A stretch of DNA of 36,228 nucleotides from an uncultured Clostridium sp. (GTDB lineage Bacteria > Bacillota > Clostridia > Lachnospirales > Lachnospiraceae), in contig UQTA01000031.1 in the NCBI GenBank assembly GCA_900543885.1, forward strand, positions 1 through 36,228, given 5' to 3'. The position numbers were made by a program, and so were the translations under genes. A model generated the notes under the pieces. It did no database searches and was not told the origin of the DNA. It worked only from the letters and a program-made list of their open reading frames with translations. Shown piece by piece: positions 7,718 through 15,071 of the stretch (positions are counted from its first letter, which is position 1; every line of letters begins with the position of its first letter).

Positions 7718-7996
7718 ATGCAGGGAATGGGCTTTATAGTTATCTATATTGTATTTTTTGCAGCTCTGATCTATTTTACGTCAATCCGTCCACAGAAGAA
7801 GGAAAGACAGAAACAGCAGGAGATGTTAAGCAGCATTGCTGTAGGCGATACCATTCTTACTACCAGCGGTTTTTATGGTGTGATCATTGATATGACTGAT
7901 GATACTGTGATCGTTGAGTTCGGCAGCAACAAAAACTGCCGTATCCCGATGCAGAAAGCTGCAATCGTTCAGGTAGAGAAGCCGGAGACAAAGTAA
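7718..7996 (+). CDS. yajC: Preprotein translocase accessory subunit YajC
   Basis: A 92-residue protein with one N-terminal membrane helix (about 5-22) followed by the family signature SIRPQKKERQKQQEML and a small beta-rich cytosolic domain (SIAVGDTILTTSGFYGVI). It is the accessory partner of SecDF in protein export. AAGGAGG ten bases before the ATG sets the start. It ends the scfA-scfB-tgt-yajC unit with a terminator; secDF is not in the window. Confidence 0.95.
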   Translation: MQGMGFIVIYIVFFAALIYFTSIRPQKKERQKQQEMLSSIAVGDTILTTSGFYGVIIDMTDDTVIVEFGSNKNCRIPMQKAAIVQVEKPETK

Positions 7997-8023
7997 GCTG
8001 GCTTTACAAAGAAAATGAACATT

Positions 8024-8087
8024 AAAAATGTCGGAGGTTTGAAGCCTGGCAGTTTGTCTGCAAAGGCGAGAACATCCGGCATTTTTT
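8024..8087 (+). terminator. Intrinsic terminator after yajC
   Basis: AAAAATGTCGGA (8024-8035) pairs with TCCGGCATTTTT (8075-8086), with one G-U pair, and ends in six Ts. The long loop itself contains GGCAG/CTGC pairing. Confidence 0.8.
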
Positions 8088-8125
8088 AGCTCCTTATAGG
8101 ATCGGGAGCAGAAAGGCGGGGTATT

Positions 8126-8752
8126 TTGATCAGAAATATTGTATTTGATATGGGAAAGGTTCTGGTGGACTATTCCGGCATGCCGGTATGCCTCCATTTT
8201 ACAGATAATGAGGCACTGGCAAAGAGAATCTGCACAGCTGTGTTTGATTCCCCGGAATGGGTTCTTTTAGATATGGGTGTGATCAAAGAAAAGGACGGAA
8301 TTGAGAAAATGATCAGCCGTCTGGATACAGAGGAAGAAAAAGAACTGGCTGTTAAATGCTTCGACCACTGGCATGAGTATAACATGACTGCCAGACCGGA
8401 AATGGGAGACCTGATCCGGGATCTGAAGGCAAAAGGCTATGGTATTTATCTGTGTTCCAACGCATCTGTGCGTCTGCTTACCTGTTATAAAAAGGTATTG
8501 CCGGCAATAGACTGCTTTGATGGGATACTGTTTTCAGCAGAAGTGCTTTGCATGAAACCCCAGAAAGAAATGTATGGTCATTTCTTTGACCGCTTTGGTT
8601 TAAAACCGGAAGAATGCTATTTTATTGATGACCTGCAAAACAACATTGAAGGGGCAAAAGCCTGTGGCATGGACGGGTATTGCTTTGCAGATGGAGATGT
8701 GGGGAAGCTGAAAGAGACATTGTATGGTTCTGTCCTTTCGCTTACAAAGTGA
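8126..8752 (+). CDS. HAD-superfamily phosphatase, YihX-like
   Basis: A 208-residue haloacid-dehalogenase-fold hydrolase. Motif I is FDMGKVLVD with nucleophile D8 and Gly in the +2 position, as in the YihX/glucose-1-phosphatase branch rather than DxD. Motif II is S111 in LCSNAS, motif III is K144 in MKPQKEMY, and motif IV is D168-D169 in FIDDLQNN. The cap inserted after motif I is helical (about 20-85). The start is TTG at 8126 with AAAGGCGGGG just upstream. The substrate cannot be told from sequence; sugar phosphates are typical for the branch. It stands alone between two terminators. Confidence 0.85.
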   Translation: MIRNIVFDMGKVLVDYSGMPVCLHFTDNEALAKRICTAVFDSPEWVLLDMGVIKEKDGIEKMISRLDTEEEKELAVKCFDHWHEYNMTARPEMGDLIRDLKAKGYGIYLCSNASVRLLTCYKKVLPAIDCFDGILFSAEVLCMKPQKEMYGHFFDRFGLKPEECYFIDDLQNNIEGAKACGMDGYCFADGDVGKLKETLYGSVLSLTK

Positions 8753-8762
8753 AGTTTGTAAC

Positions 8763-8779
8763 ATTAAGAATTTCTTAAT
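8763..8779. other. Perfect 17-bp palindrome
   Basis: ATTAAGAA (8763-8770), T, TTCTTAAT (8772-8779) is a perfect two-fold symmetric site about 45 bp upstream of a TATACT box (8823-8828). It could be an operator for a dimeric repressor; there is no direct support. Confidence 0.4.
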
Positions 8780-8901
8780 AATCTATTCAAAGAACATTCA
8801 AACATTTCCAGCGATTGCATGGTATACTTTAGGTACATAAGAAATGCACGAAAGTTTAAGAACTATCCTTCAACCCTTTTTGAAAATCCGAAATCCTTAG
8901 A

Positions 8902-8935
8902 AAAAAGCTCCGTACTGACAGGTACGGAGCTTTTT
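8902..8935. terminator. Strong bidirectional intrinsic terminator
   Basis: AAAAAGCTCCGTAC (8902-8915) pairs perfectly with GTACGGAGCTTTTT (8922-8935) around a six-base loop, with A and T tracts on both sides. It lies 150 bp after the HAD gene and 36 bp before the next gene, so it may end the HAD transcript or a separate short RNA. Confidence 0.9.
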
Positions 8936-8971
8936 CCTGCGCATATTTTATAAGAAAAGGGATTTTTTAAT

Positions 8972-9871
8972 GTGAATCGGGCCAGAATGGAAATTCACTG
9001 TGATGAGGCAGCTTTAAATGGGATTACTGGAAAAGGCGTTGGCATCGCAGTTTTAGATACAGGCATTTACATTCATGAAGATCTGAAGGGAAAGATACTG
9101 GGATTTAAGGACTTTGTCCATGGAAAAAAGCTTCCTTATGATGATAATGGTCATGGAACTCATGTTTCAGCTATGATCGCAGGAAGCGGAGCTGCTTCAG
9201 GGGGGATATTTAAAGGGATTGCCCCGGGAAGCCGGATCCTTGGGATCAAAGTGCTGGACCGGAAAGGAAATGGATATGCAGCAGATGTGCTAATGGGGCT
9301 TCGCTGGATAAGGGAACACAAAAGCGAATATGGAATACGTATTGTAAATATTTCCGTAGGCTCTCTTACGCGTCAGGAGATGACGGAAAATTCTGTGCTG
9401 GTAAAAGGGGTAAATGCAGCCTGGGATGAAGGACTGGTAGTAGTGGTGGCAGCTGGAAATCATGGCCCGGCACCGGGAACTGTTACTACACCGGGGATCA
9501 GCAGAAAAGTGATCACAGTAGGCTGCTCTGATGACCACAAGGAAGTGGAGGTCATGGGAAGCAAAATGGTGGATTATTCCGGCAGAGGCCCTACCAGGGA
9601 CTGCGTATGCAAGCCGGATATCGTGGCTCCGGGCTGCGGTATTATCAGCTGCTGCAATGAGCCGGGACATTATTTTATAAAATCAGGTACAAGCATGTCT
9701 ACTCCCCTTGTATCAGGCGCCATTGCATTGTTGCTGGAAAAATACCCATCCATGAGTAATAAAGATGTAAAACTGCGTATCAGGGAACGGGCGGTGGATC
9801 TGGGACTGCCTCACAATCAGCAGGGGTGGGGAAAACTGGATGTAAAAAGGCTGCTGGCAGATGAGATATGA
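8972..9871 (+). CDS. S8 (subtilisin) family serine protease, AprX-like intracellular
   Basis: A compact 299-residue subtilase with no signal peptide, prodomain or extra domain. The catalytic triad is D29 (VLDTGI), H61 (NGHGTH) and S241 (SGTSMSTP), with oxyanion N163 (AAGNHG). It matches the minimal intracellular AprX/Vpr-type catalytic core. Cysteines are unusually frequent near the active site (C185, C211, C213, C222, C227, C228), which may suit a reducing cytosol. The start is GTG at 8972 with AGAAAAGGG nine bases upstream; the overlapping ATG at 8970 runs straight into TGA. It is unlike the longer Csp-type subtilase at 1747-3600. The last codons overlap a terminator that serves the opposite strand. 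Confidence 0.9.
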   Translation: MNRARMEIHCDEAALNGITGKGVGIAVLDTGIYIHEDLKGKILGFKDFVHGKKLPYDDNGHGTHVSAMIAGSGAASGGIFKGIAPGSRILGIKVLDRKGNGYAADVLMGLRWIREHKSEYGIRIVNISVGSLTRQEMTENSVLVKGVNAAWDEGLVVVVAAGNHGPAPGTVTTPGISRKVITVGCSDDHKEVEVMGSKMVDYSGRGPTRDCVCKPDIVAPGCGIISCCNEPGHYFIKSGTSMSTPLVSGAIALLLEKYPSMSNKDVKLRIRERAVDLGLPHNQQGWGKLDVKRLLADEI

Positions 9872-9892
9872 TAATATCATCTGTCAGCAGCC
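9849..9892 (-). terminator. Minus-strand terminator embedded in the end of the subtilase gene
   Basis: GGCTGCTGGCAGATGA (9849-9864) pairs with TCATCTGTCAGCAGCC (9877-9892). Read on the minus strand, the stem is followed at once by TTTTT (9844-9848), so it terminates the leftward methyltransferase transcript. The distal arm and T run are codons of the subtilase C-terminus. Confidence 0.85.
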
Positions 9893-9906
9893 ATAATAAA
9901 AAAGTC

Positions 9907-10767
9907 TTATTTTTCCCAGCGTCCGGAAGCACCGCATGGCAATACCAGACCGCTTTGTGAAACAGGAAGTCCTACTTCTTCAGCCTTAACAGTTCCACCA
10001 AACTTCGGAACGATCTCTACGCCCATCATATAAGAGAGAACAGATGGAGCAAGACCGGTCGTATAGGAATTGATCAGGAAGAACAGCGGATCATCAGAAA
10101 GCAGCTGTACGCAAAGCTTTACTAATGGATGGATGGCATCTTCGATTTTCCAGATCTCGCCTTTTGGTCCACGGCCATAAGATGGAGGATCCATGATAAT
10201 GGCATCGTAATGATTTCCCCGGCGGATCTCACGTTCTACGAATTTTACACAATCATCTACGATCCAGCGGATGGGAGCATCAGACAGACCGGAAGAATGT
10301 GCATTTTCCTTTGCCCAGGTAACCATACCCTTAGAAGCGTCTACGTGGGTCACACTGGCTCCTGCTTTGGCAGCTGCCAGTGTAGCACCGCCGGTGTAGG
10401 CGAACAGGTTTAATACCTTAACAGGACGTCCGGATCTGCGGATCTTGTCCCCAAACCAGTCCCAGTTTGCAGCCTGCTCCGGGAAAAGACCGGTATGTTT
10501 GAAGCTGAAAGGTTTCAAATTAAAGGTAAGTTCTTTATAATTAATGGTCCACTGCTCCGGCAGATCGAAAAATTCCCATTCACCGCCGCCTTTGCTGCTG
10601 CGGTGATAATGTCCGTTCATCTTCTTCCAGCCTCTGTGCTTTTTAGGAGTATCCCAGATCACCTGAGGATCCGGACGCACCAGAAGATACTCTCCCCAGC
10701 GCTCTAATTTTTCACCTTTGGAACAGTCAATTACTTCATAATCTTTCCAACCGTCGGCAAGCCACAT
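9907..10767 (-). CDS. Class I SAM-dependent methyltransferase, RlmI/RlmK-like
   Basis: A 286-residue protein of the rRNA large-subunit methyltransferase-like group. The N-terminal beta-rich part (MWLADGWKDYEV and on) is followed by a Rossmann fold with SAM motif I NLFAYTGGATLA (120-131), an acidic ribose-binding loop HVDAS (141-145), and catalytic-type DPPSYGRG (193-200). DPPSYG resembles the RlmI/RlmK m5C/m7G rRNA enzymes, but the PUA domain of RlmI is missing, so the RNA target is uncertain. The start ATG at 10767 is chosen over a TTG at 10896 because that TTG is the -35 box of the promoter; GAGG lies 11 bases upstream of the ATG. Confidence 0.88.
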   Translation of the reverse strand: MWLADGWKDYEVIDCSKGEKLERWGEYLLVRPDPQVIWDTPKKHRGWKKMNGHYHRSSKGGGEWEFFDLPEQWTINYKELTFNLKPFSFKHTGLFPEQAANWDWFGDKIRRSGRPVKVLNLFAYTGGATLAAAKAGASVTHVDASKGMVTWAKENAHSSGLSDAPIRWIVDDCVKFVEREIRRGNHYDAIIMDPPSYGRGPKGEIWKIEDAIHPLVKLCVQLLSDDPLFFLINSYTTGLAPSVLSYMMGVEIVPKFGGTVKAEEVGLPVSQSGLVLPCGASGRWEK

Positions 10768-10866
10768 AAATTGTTTAACCTCGTTTCTTCTATTATTATA
10801 ATGATACCAGGAACAAAAGGTCTGAAATCCGGTATCAAGTGGGTCAAAATCACAGGATTCCAATTG

Positions 10867-10896
10867 AGTATAGTCTATTTTTATATAGTACGTCAA
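10867..10896 (-). promoter_or_regulatory. Promoter of the methyltransferase gene
   Basis: On the minus strand TTGACG (10896-10891), 18 bp, TATACT (10872-10867). The predicted leader is about 95 nt long. Confidence 0.75.
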
Positions 10897-10950
10897 GCAA
10901 TTTGGAAGCCTGCGACAGATTCTTGTAAGAGAATTGACAGATTAAATTGG

Positions 10951-10979
10951 TTGAACAATAACAAAACTCTTGATACAAT
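10951..10979 (+). promoter_or_regulatory. Promoter of the cell-wall-binding protein gene
   Basis: TTGAAC (10951-10956), 17 bp, TACAAT (10974-10979). An additional TTGACA at 10934-10939 with AATAAC 17 bp downstream could be a second, weaker promoter. Confidence 0.75.
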
Positions 10980-11063
10980 AGTTATAAAGCGCAGACTGTA
11001 TGCAAAAGTATCTGTTTTGCAGCAGTTTTGGGGTGAACGCAGAAGAAGAGAGGAACAGGGCGT

Positions 11064-12434
11064 ATGAGAAAGAGCGTAAAAGCAGCCTGGTTTCTGGCAG
11101 CTTTTTTATCAGCAGGGCTGGCAGCATTTCCAGCTATGGCAGCACAGGGATGGGCGCAGGAAAATAATACCTGGGTCTATTATGACAGCAATGGAAACAA
11201 AGTATATAATGAATGGAAAAAGGGCGCAGACGGTCAGTGGCGTTATCTGAACGGAGAAGGATATATGGCTACAAATACCTGGGCTGATTCTAATTACTAT
11301 GTGGACAGCAATGGTATTATGATCACAGATAAGTGGCTAAAGACGACTTCTGATGGCGGGGAAGAAGAATGGTACTATTTTGGAAGCACGGGAAAGACGA
11401 TTGACGATACTTGGAAGAAGATCAATGATAAATGGTATCATTTTGATGGAAACGGCCGTATGGAAAAAGGCTGGATCTTAGATGATATGTACTATACCGG
11501 AAATGACGGTGTTATGCGCACTGGCTGGCAGAAACTGTATCCGCCGGAAAATTATGACGAGGATTCCAGCAAGGTGATCCCAGGAGCGGAGGGCGGTACT
11601 TTAGATTACGGTGAAGACGGTCAGTACTGGTTCTATTTTGGCACTAACGGCAAAAAATATGTGCCAAGTGATGGCAATGATAACGGAGATTACGGTACCA
11701 GGAAGATAGACGGTGTTTACTATTGCTTTGATGATGATGGCATCCTGCAGATCGGCTGGAAAAATGTAAGAGGAAACTCTGATTCTATTAAAGATTATAT
11801 GTATTTTGGTTCTGACGGAAAGGCAAAGATTGGCTGGTATTCCATAGAGCCGCCGGAAGATATTGAGGGCTATGACGGAGATGTGGAGTGGTTCTATTTT
11901 GCAAATAATGGAAAACCCAAAGCAGCAGACTCTGACCACCTTACCACACAGGATCTGACTAAGATCAGCGGAAAGACCTACTTATTTAATAAGAGGGGAA
12001 ATCCGGTATATGGCCTTAAAAAAGTATATATTGGATCTGGTGACAGCAACTGGACCGCTTTCTACTTTGGAACTAAGTCTCAGAGCTGTGTACAGCGGGG
12101 AAAGATAAAAGTAGAAGAAGATGATGGAAATAAGACGGACTTCTATTTCAGCGAAAATGGCCGCGGCTACACGGGTGTAAAAGATAATTACCTTTATTAT
12201 AAGGGAAAACTTCAGAAAGCATCTGATGGCCAGAAATATGTATGCTTTAAGGTAGACAGCAGTAATTATGTAGTAAACTCTTCAGGAAAGGTTATGAAGA
12301 ATACTACCGTTAAGACCAGTGATGGAGTAAAATTTAAAACCAGCTCCAGCGGTTCTTTAAGTTCAGCAGATGATGACAGTGATGTAAGTTCCTATTTTAC
12401 AGAACCGGAAGAGCCGATCTGCACAGAAGACTGA
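11064..12434 (+). CDS. Secreted cell-wall-binding repeat protein
   Basis: A 456-residue exported protein. Residues 1-27 are a classical signal peptide (MRKSVK, hydrophobic core, AMA cleavage region). Almost all of the remainder consists of tandem aromatic/Gly repeats of the choline/glucan-binding type (patterns such as W-YYDSNG, GWK, YYFGSTGK, WYHFDGNGRM), at least 12 imperfect units. Many units are expanded by acidic inserts (for example 155-180 and 195-210). No catalytic domain is visible, so it is probably a surface adhesin or scaffold held to teichoic acid or glucan. The C-terminus is Ser/Asp/Thr-rich. It is related to the C-terminal half of the protein at 29518-30786. GAGGAACAGGG precedes the ATG. 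Confidence 0.85.
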   Translation: MRKSVKAAWFLAAFLSAGLAAFPAMAAQGWAQENNTWVYYDSNGNKVYNEWKKGADGQWRYLNGEGYMATNTWADSNYYVDSNGIMITDKWLKTTSDGGEEEWYYFGSTGKTIDDTWKKINDKWYHFDGNGRMEKGWILDDMYYTGNDGVMRTGWQKLYPPENYDEDSSKVIPGAEGGTLDYGEDGQYWFYFGTNGKKYVPSDGNDNGDYGTRKIDGVYYCFDDDGILQIGWKNVRGNSDSIKDYMYFGSDGKAKIGWYSIEPPEDIEGYDGDVEWFYFANNGKPKAADSDHLTTQDLTKISGKTYLFNKRGNPVYGLKKVYIGSGDSNWTAFYFGTKSQSCVQRGKIKVEEDDGNKTDFYFSENGRGYTGVKDNYLYYKGKLQKASDGQKYVCFKVDSSNYVVNSSGKVMKNTTVKTSDGVKFKTSSSGSLSSADDDSDVSSYFTEPEEPICTED

Positions 12435-12461
12435 TAAAATTTCAATAATATATATAAGATT

Positions 12462-12499
12462 AAAAGAGCTGACCTATGGATATGATGGCCGGCTCTTTT
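12462..12499 (+). terminator. Intrinsic terminator after the cell-wall-binding gene
   Basis: AAAAGAGC (12462-12469) pairs with GCTCTTTT (12492-12499), with inner GG/CC pairing and a T run. Confidence 0.85.
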
Positions 12500-12527
12500 C
12501 TATGATATCCTATTATATAGGAAGAAA

Positions 12528-12612
12528 ACAGTTCAGCCTTGCATCTTCTTGACCACCTGCAGCGTACAAGAAGCATTGGGCGTCAGCCTAAATCTTCGCA
12601 AGACTGAACAGT
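12528..12612. other. Candidate three-way-junction RNA or DNA structure
   Basis: A closing stem pairs 12528-12542 with 12598-12612 (ACAGTTCAG-CTTGC type, one internal mismatch pair plus one near the end). It encloses two hairpins: TCTTCTTG/CAAGAAG (about 12545-12551 with 12567-12573) and a GGC-GTCA-GCC hairpin (12577-12590). A second ATCTTC at 12592-12597 could compete for the same GAAG. It sits between the upstream terminator and the S10 promoter, so what would transcribe it is unclear. Confidence 0.45.
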
Positions 12613-12645
12613 AATAAAAAATATTGAAAAATATTAAAAAAAAGC

Positions 12646-12674
12646 TTGCATTTCATAGTAATATATGTTATCTT
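12646..12674 (+). promoter_or_regulatory. Main promoter of the ribosomal protein superoperon
   Basis: TTGCAT (12646-12651), 17 bp, TATCTT (12669-12674), preceded by an A tract resembling an UP element. The A-tract-GCTTGCATT context recurs at the rpmJ promoter. Confidence 0.8.
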
Positions 12675-12681
12675 AGAACAG

Positions 12682-12909
12682 CTGTGACATGATAGCAAAG
12701 AAACGTGAGGTTGCTGCTTTGTAAAAAGCAGGTTTTCCGTGGAGCGAATGTCAAGTTAGGAAACTGGCGACAAGTCACTGTACCAATTAAAGAATCTGCA
12801 AATGAGAGCAGGATCAGTGTGGAGTTCTGTGAGGACACACACGGGAACGTGTACAGTCACCGCTTGTCGTACTTGGTTTATAAAGTGCGAAAAGGAGGCG
12901 ACTTTTTTT
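12682..12909 (+). promoter_or_regulatory. Structured 5' leader of the S10 operon
   Basis: A non-coding leader of about 230 nt. A hairpin CTGCTTT/AAAGCAG (12714-12720 with 12725-12731) comes first. A long-range stem then pairs CGACAAG (12768-12774) with CTTGTCG (12863-12869), and the adjacent CACTGTAC side with GTACAGTC. It encloses CTGC/GCAG (12796-12811) and ACACG-GGAA-CGTGT hairpins. The position suits an autogenous, L4-type control element of the S10 operon; which protein binds is inference. AGGAGG at 12893-12898 serves rpsJ. Confidence 0.65.
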
Positions 12910-13227
12910 ATGGCAAGTCAAGTAATGAGAATCACATTAAAAGCTTATGATCATCAGTTAGTAGATCAGTCCGCTGGAAAGATCATCGAGACAGTAAAAA
13001 AGACAGGATCTCAGGTGAGCGGACCAGTGCCGTTACCAACCAAGAAAGAGGTTGTAACAATTCTGCGTGCGGTTCATAAGTACAAAGATTCCAGAGAGCA
13101 GTTCGAGCAGAGAACTCATAAGAGACTGATCGATATCACTGCACCAAGCCAGAAGACAGTAGATGCACTGTCCAGACTGGAAATGCCAGCTGGTGTATTC
13201 ATCGACATCAAGATGAAAACAAAATAA
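12910..13227 (+). CDS. rpsJ: 30S ribosomal protein S10
   Basis: A 105-residue S10/NusE protein that sits in the 30S head and also acts in antitermination with NusB. MRITLKAYDHQLVDQSAGKI at the start and GVFIDIKMKTK at the end are diagnostic. The start is the ATG at 12910, eleven bases after AGGAGG. The in-frame sequence further upstream (from 12802) belongs to the structured leader. It is the first gene of the superoperon. Confidence 0.97.
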   Translation: MASQVMRITLKAYDHQLVDQSAGKIIETVKKTGSQVSGPVPLPTKKEVVTILRAVHKYKDSREQFEQRTHKRLIDITAPSQKTVDALSRLEMPAGVFIDIKMKTK

Positions 13228-13405
13228 TCCCAGTAAGCATTAATGATTATGTTTATATCCTGAAGGGTTTAGATATAGAAGCAACACTACATTCCTGTAG
13301 GAATCAACATACCGGCAACGGTTCATAGTGTTCCACGTATATTAGGCTGTTCTAGGATGAATGCGAAAGCATTCCGCTGTAGATCATGAAACAGGAGGTA
13401 AGACA
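13228..13405 (+). other. Hairpin-rich rpsJ-rplC spacer
   Basis: A non-coding gap of 178 nt. It shows TATATC/GATATA (13255-13277), a nested AACACTA/TAGTGTT stem (about 13282-13335) holding ATTCCT/AGGAAT, and GAATGC-GAAA-GCATTC with a GNRA loop (13359-13374). It may be an RNA processing or regulatory region; AGGAGG at its end serves rplC. Confidence 0.55.
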
Positions 13406-14041
13406 ATGAAGAAAGCGATTTTAGCAACAAAAGTCGGAATGACCCAGATCTTCAATGAGAATGGTGTGTTAGTTCCGGTAACCGTACTTCAGGCAGGACC
13501 TTGTGTAGTAACTCAGGTTAAGACCGAAGAGAATGACGGTTACAAAGCAGTACAGGTTGGTTTCGTTGATAAGAGAGAAAAACTTGTTAACAAGCCACAG
13601 AAAGGCCACTTTGATAAGGCTGGCGTATCTTACAAGAGATATGTGAGAGAATTCAGATTTGAGAATGCGGAAGAGTATTCTGTAAAGGATGAGATCAAGG
13701 CTGAGATCTTCGCAGCAGGCGATAAGATCGATGCAACCGCTATTTCCAAAGGTAAAGGCTTCCAGGGCGCAATCAAGAGACACGGACAGCACAGAGGACC
13801 TATGGCTCATGGTTCTAAATTCCATCGTCATCAGGGTTCCAATGGTTCCGCTACTACCCCAGGCCGCGTATTCAAGGGCAAGGGAATGCCTGGACAGATG
13901 GGTCACAAGCAGATCACTGTTCAGAATCTTGAAGTAGTTAAGGTTGATGCCGAGAACAACCTGATTCTGGTTAAGGGTGCAGTTCCAGGACCTAAGAAAT
14001 GCCTGGTTACTGTAAAGGAAACCGTTAAGGTTGAAAGGTAA
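13406..14041 (+). CDS. rplC: 50S ribosomal protein L3
   Basis: A 211-residue protein that binds near the peptidyl transferase centre and nucleates 50S assembly. MKKAILATKVGMTQIF is the family N-terminus; MAHGSKFHRHQGS and GRVFKGKGMPGQMG are the conserved central loop that reaches into the ribosome. The start at 13406 follows AGGAGG (13393-13398); an upstream in-frame start would add hairpin sequence. Confidence 0.97.
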   Translation: MKKAILATKVGMTQIFNENGVLVPVTVLQAGPCVVTQVKTEENDGYKAVQVGFVDKREKLVNKPQKGHFDKAGVSYKRYVREFRFENAEEYSVKDEIKAEIFAAGDKIDATAISKGKGFQGAIKRHGQHRGPMAHGSKFHRHQGSNGSATTPGRVFKGKGMPGQMGHKQITVQNLEVVKVDAENNLILVKGAVPGPKKCLVTVKETVKVER

Positions 14042-14069
14042 GCTTTTATAGGAAAGGAGGAATACACAG

Positions 14070-14690
14070 ATGGCAAACGTATCTGTTTACAATATGGAAG
14101 GTAATGAAGTTGGCACATTAGAACTGAACGATGCCGTGTTCGGTGTAGAAGTAAACGAGCACTTAGTACATCTTGCAGTTGTTGCACAGCTTGCTAATAA
14201 GCGTCAGGGAACACAGAAAGCAAAAACACGTTCTGAGGTTTCTGGCGGTGGCAGAAAGCCATGGAGACAGAAAGGAACCGGTCATGCAAGACAGGGTTCA
14301 ACAAGAGCTCCACAGTGGAAAGGCGGCGGTGTTGTATTTGCACCAACTCCTAGAGACTATACAATCAGACTGAACAAGAAGGAAAAGAGAGCAGCTCTTA
14401 AGTCCGCTCTGACAAGCCGTGTTCAGGAGAACAAGTTCATCGTTGTTGAAGAACTTAAGTTTAATGAGATCAAGACAAAGAACTTTAAGAATGTTCTGAA
14501 CAATCTGAAGGTTAACAAAGCTCTGGTTGTTTTAAGCGAGAGCGATGAGAACGCAGTATTATCCGCAAGAAACATTGCTGATGTTAAGACTGCTCAGGTT
14601 GGAACCATCAATGTATACGACATTCTGAAGTACAACACAGTTGTTGCTAGTAAGGCAGCTGTTGCATCCATCGAGGAGGTATACGCATAA
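14070..14690 (+). CDS. rplD: 50S ribosomal protein L4
   Basis: A 206-residue L4. The extended exit-tunnel loop is visible as GGGRKPWRQKGTGHARQGS followed by RAPQWKGGGVVFAPTPRDY. It is a possible autogenous regulator of this operon, by analogy with other bacteria. AAAGGAGG lies nine bases before the ATG. Its stop overlaps the rplW start by one base. Confidence 0.97.
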   Translation: MANVSVYNMEGNEVGTLELNDAVFGVEVNEHLVHLAVVAQLANKRQGTQKAKTRSEVSGGGRKPWRQKGTGHARQGSTRAPQWKGGGVVFAPTPRDYTIRLNKKEKRAALKSALTSRVQENKFIVVEELKFNEIKTKNFKNVLNNLKVNKALVVLSESDENAVLSARNIADVKTAQVGTINVYDILKYNTVVASKAAVASIEEVYA

Positions 14691-14989
14691 TGGCAGATAT
14701 CAAATACTATGACGTCATCTTAAAACCAGTTATCACTGAGAAGAGCATGAACGCTATGGGTGATAAGAAGTATACTTTCATGGTACATGTAGACGCTAAC
14801 AAGTCTATGATCAAAGAAGCAGTTGAGAAGATGTTCCCAGGAACCAAGGTTGCTTCCGTAAACACCATGAACTGCGATGGCAAGACAAAGAGAAGAGGAA
14901 TGACTTTCGGTAAGACCGCTGCTTCCAAGAAGGCAATTGTTAAGCTGACTGAAGACAGCAAGGAGATCGAGATCTTCCAGGGACTGTAG
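14690..14989 (+). CDS. rplW: 50S ribosomal protein L23
   Basis: A 99-residue protein at the exit-tunnel rim, the docking site for trigger factor and SRP. DVILKPVITEKSM is the signature N-terminus. It starts within the stop of rplD (TAATG), with GAGGAGG inside the end of rplD, so it is translationally coupled. Confidence 0.97.
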   Translation: MADIKYYDVILKPVITEKSMNAMGDKKYTFMVHVDANKSMIKEAVEKMFPGTKVASVNTMNCDGKTKRRGMTFGKTAASKKAIVKLTEDSKEIEIFQGL

Positions 14990-14998
14990 GCTGTGAAT

Positions 14999-15025
14999 AC
15001 TTAGCGAGGTCTTTCCGAGCTTAGT
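14999..15025 (+). repeat. Interspersed ACTTAGCGAG repeat, copy 1
   Basis: A 27-bp unit beginning ACTTAGCGAGGT and ending CGAGCTTAGT. It is nearly identical to copy 2 (one base shorter) and to the reverse complement of copy 3 at 20310-20337. Confidence 0.8.
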
Positions 15026-15043
15026 AAGAACGCCGTTCCCGAG

Positions 15044-15071
15044 ACTTAGCGAGGTATTTAACGAGCTTAGT
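15044..15071 (+). repeat. Interspersed ACTTAGCGAG repeat, copy 2
   Basis: A 28-bp unit, ACTTAGCGAGGTATTT then AACGAGCTTAGT. The reverse complement matches copy 3 at 24 of 28 positions. Confidence 0.8.

Noticed and set aside
10768..10896. N-terminal extension of the methyltransferase from a TTG at 10896
   Set aside because: The TTG is the -35 box of a good promoter and the extra 43 residues do not fit the family, whose N-terminus is MWLADGW.
12705..12950. Open frame upstream of and overlapping rpsJ, and the rpsJ extension from 12802
   Set aside because: The region is the structured S10 leader; the ribosome site and family length place the start at 12910.
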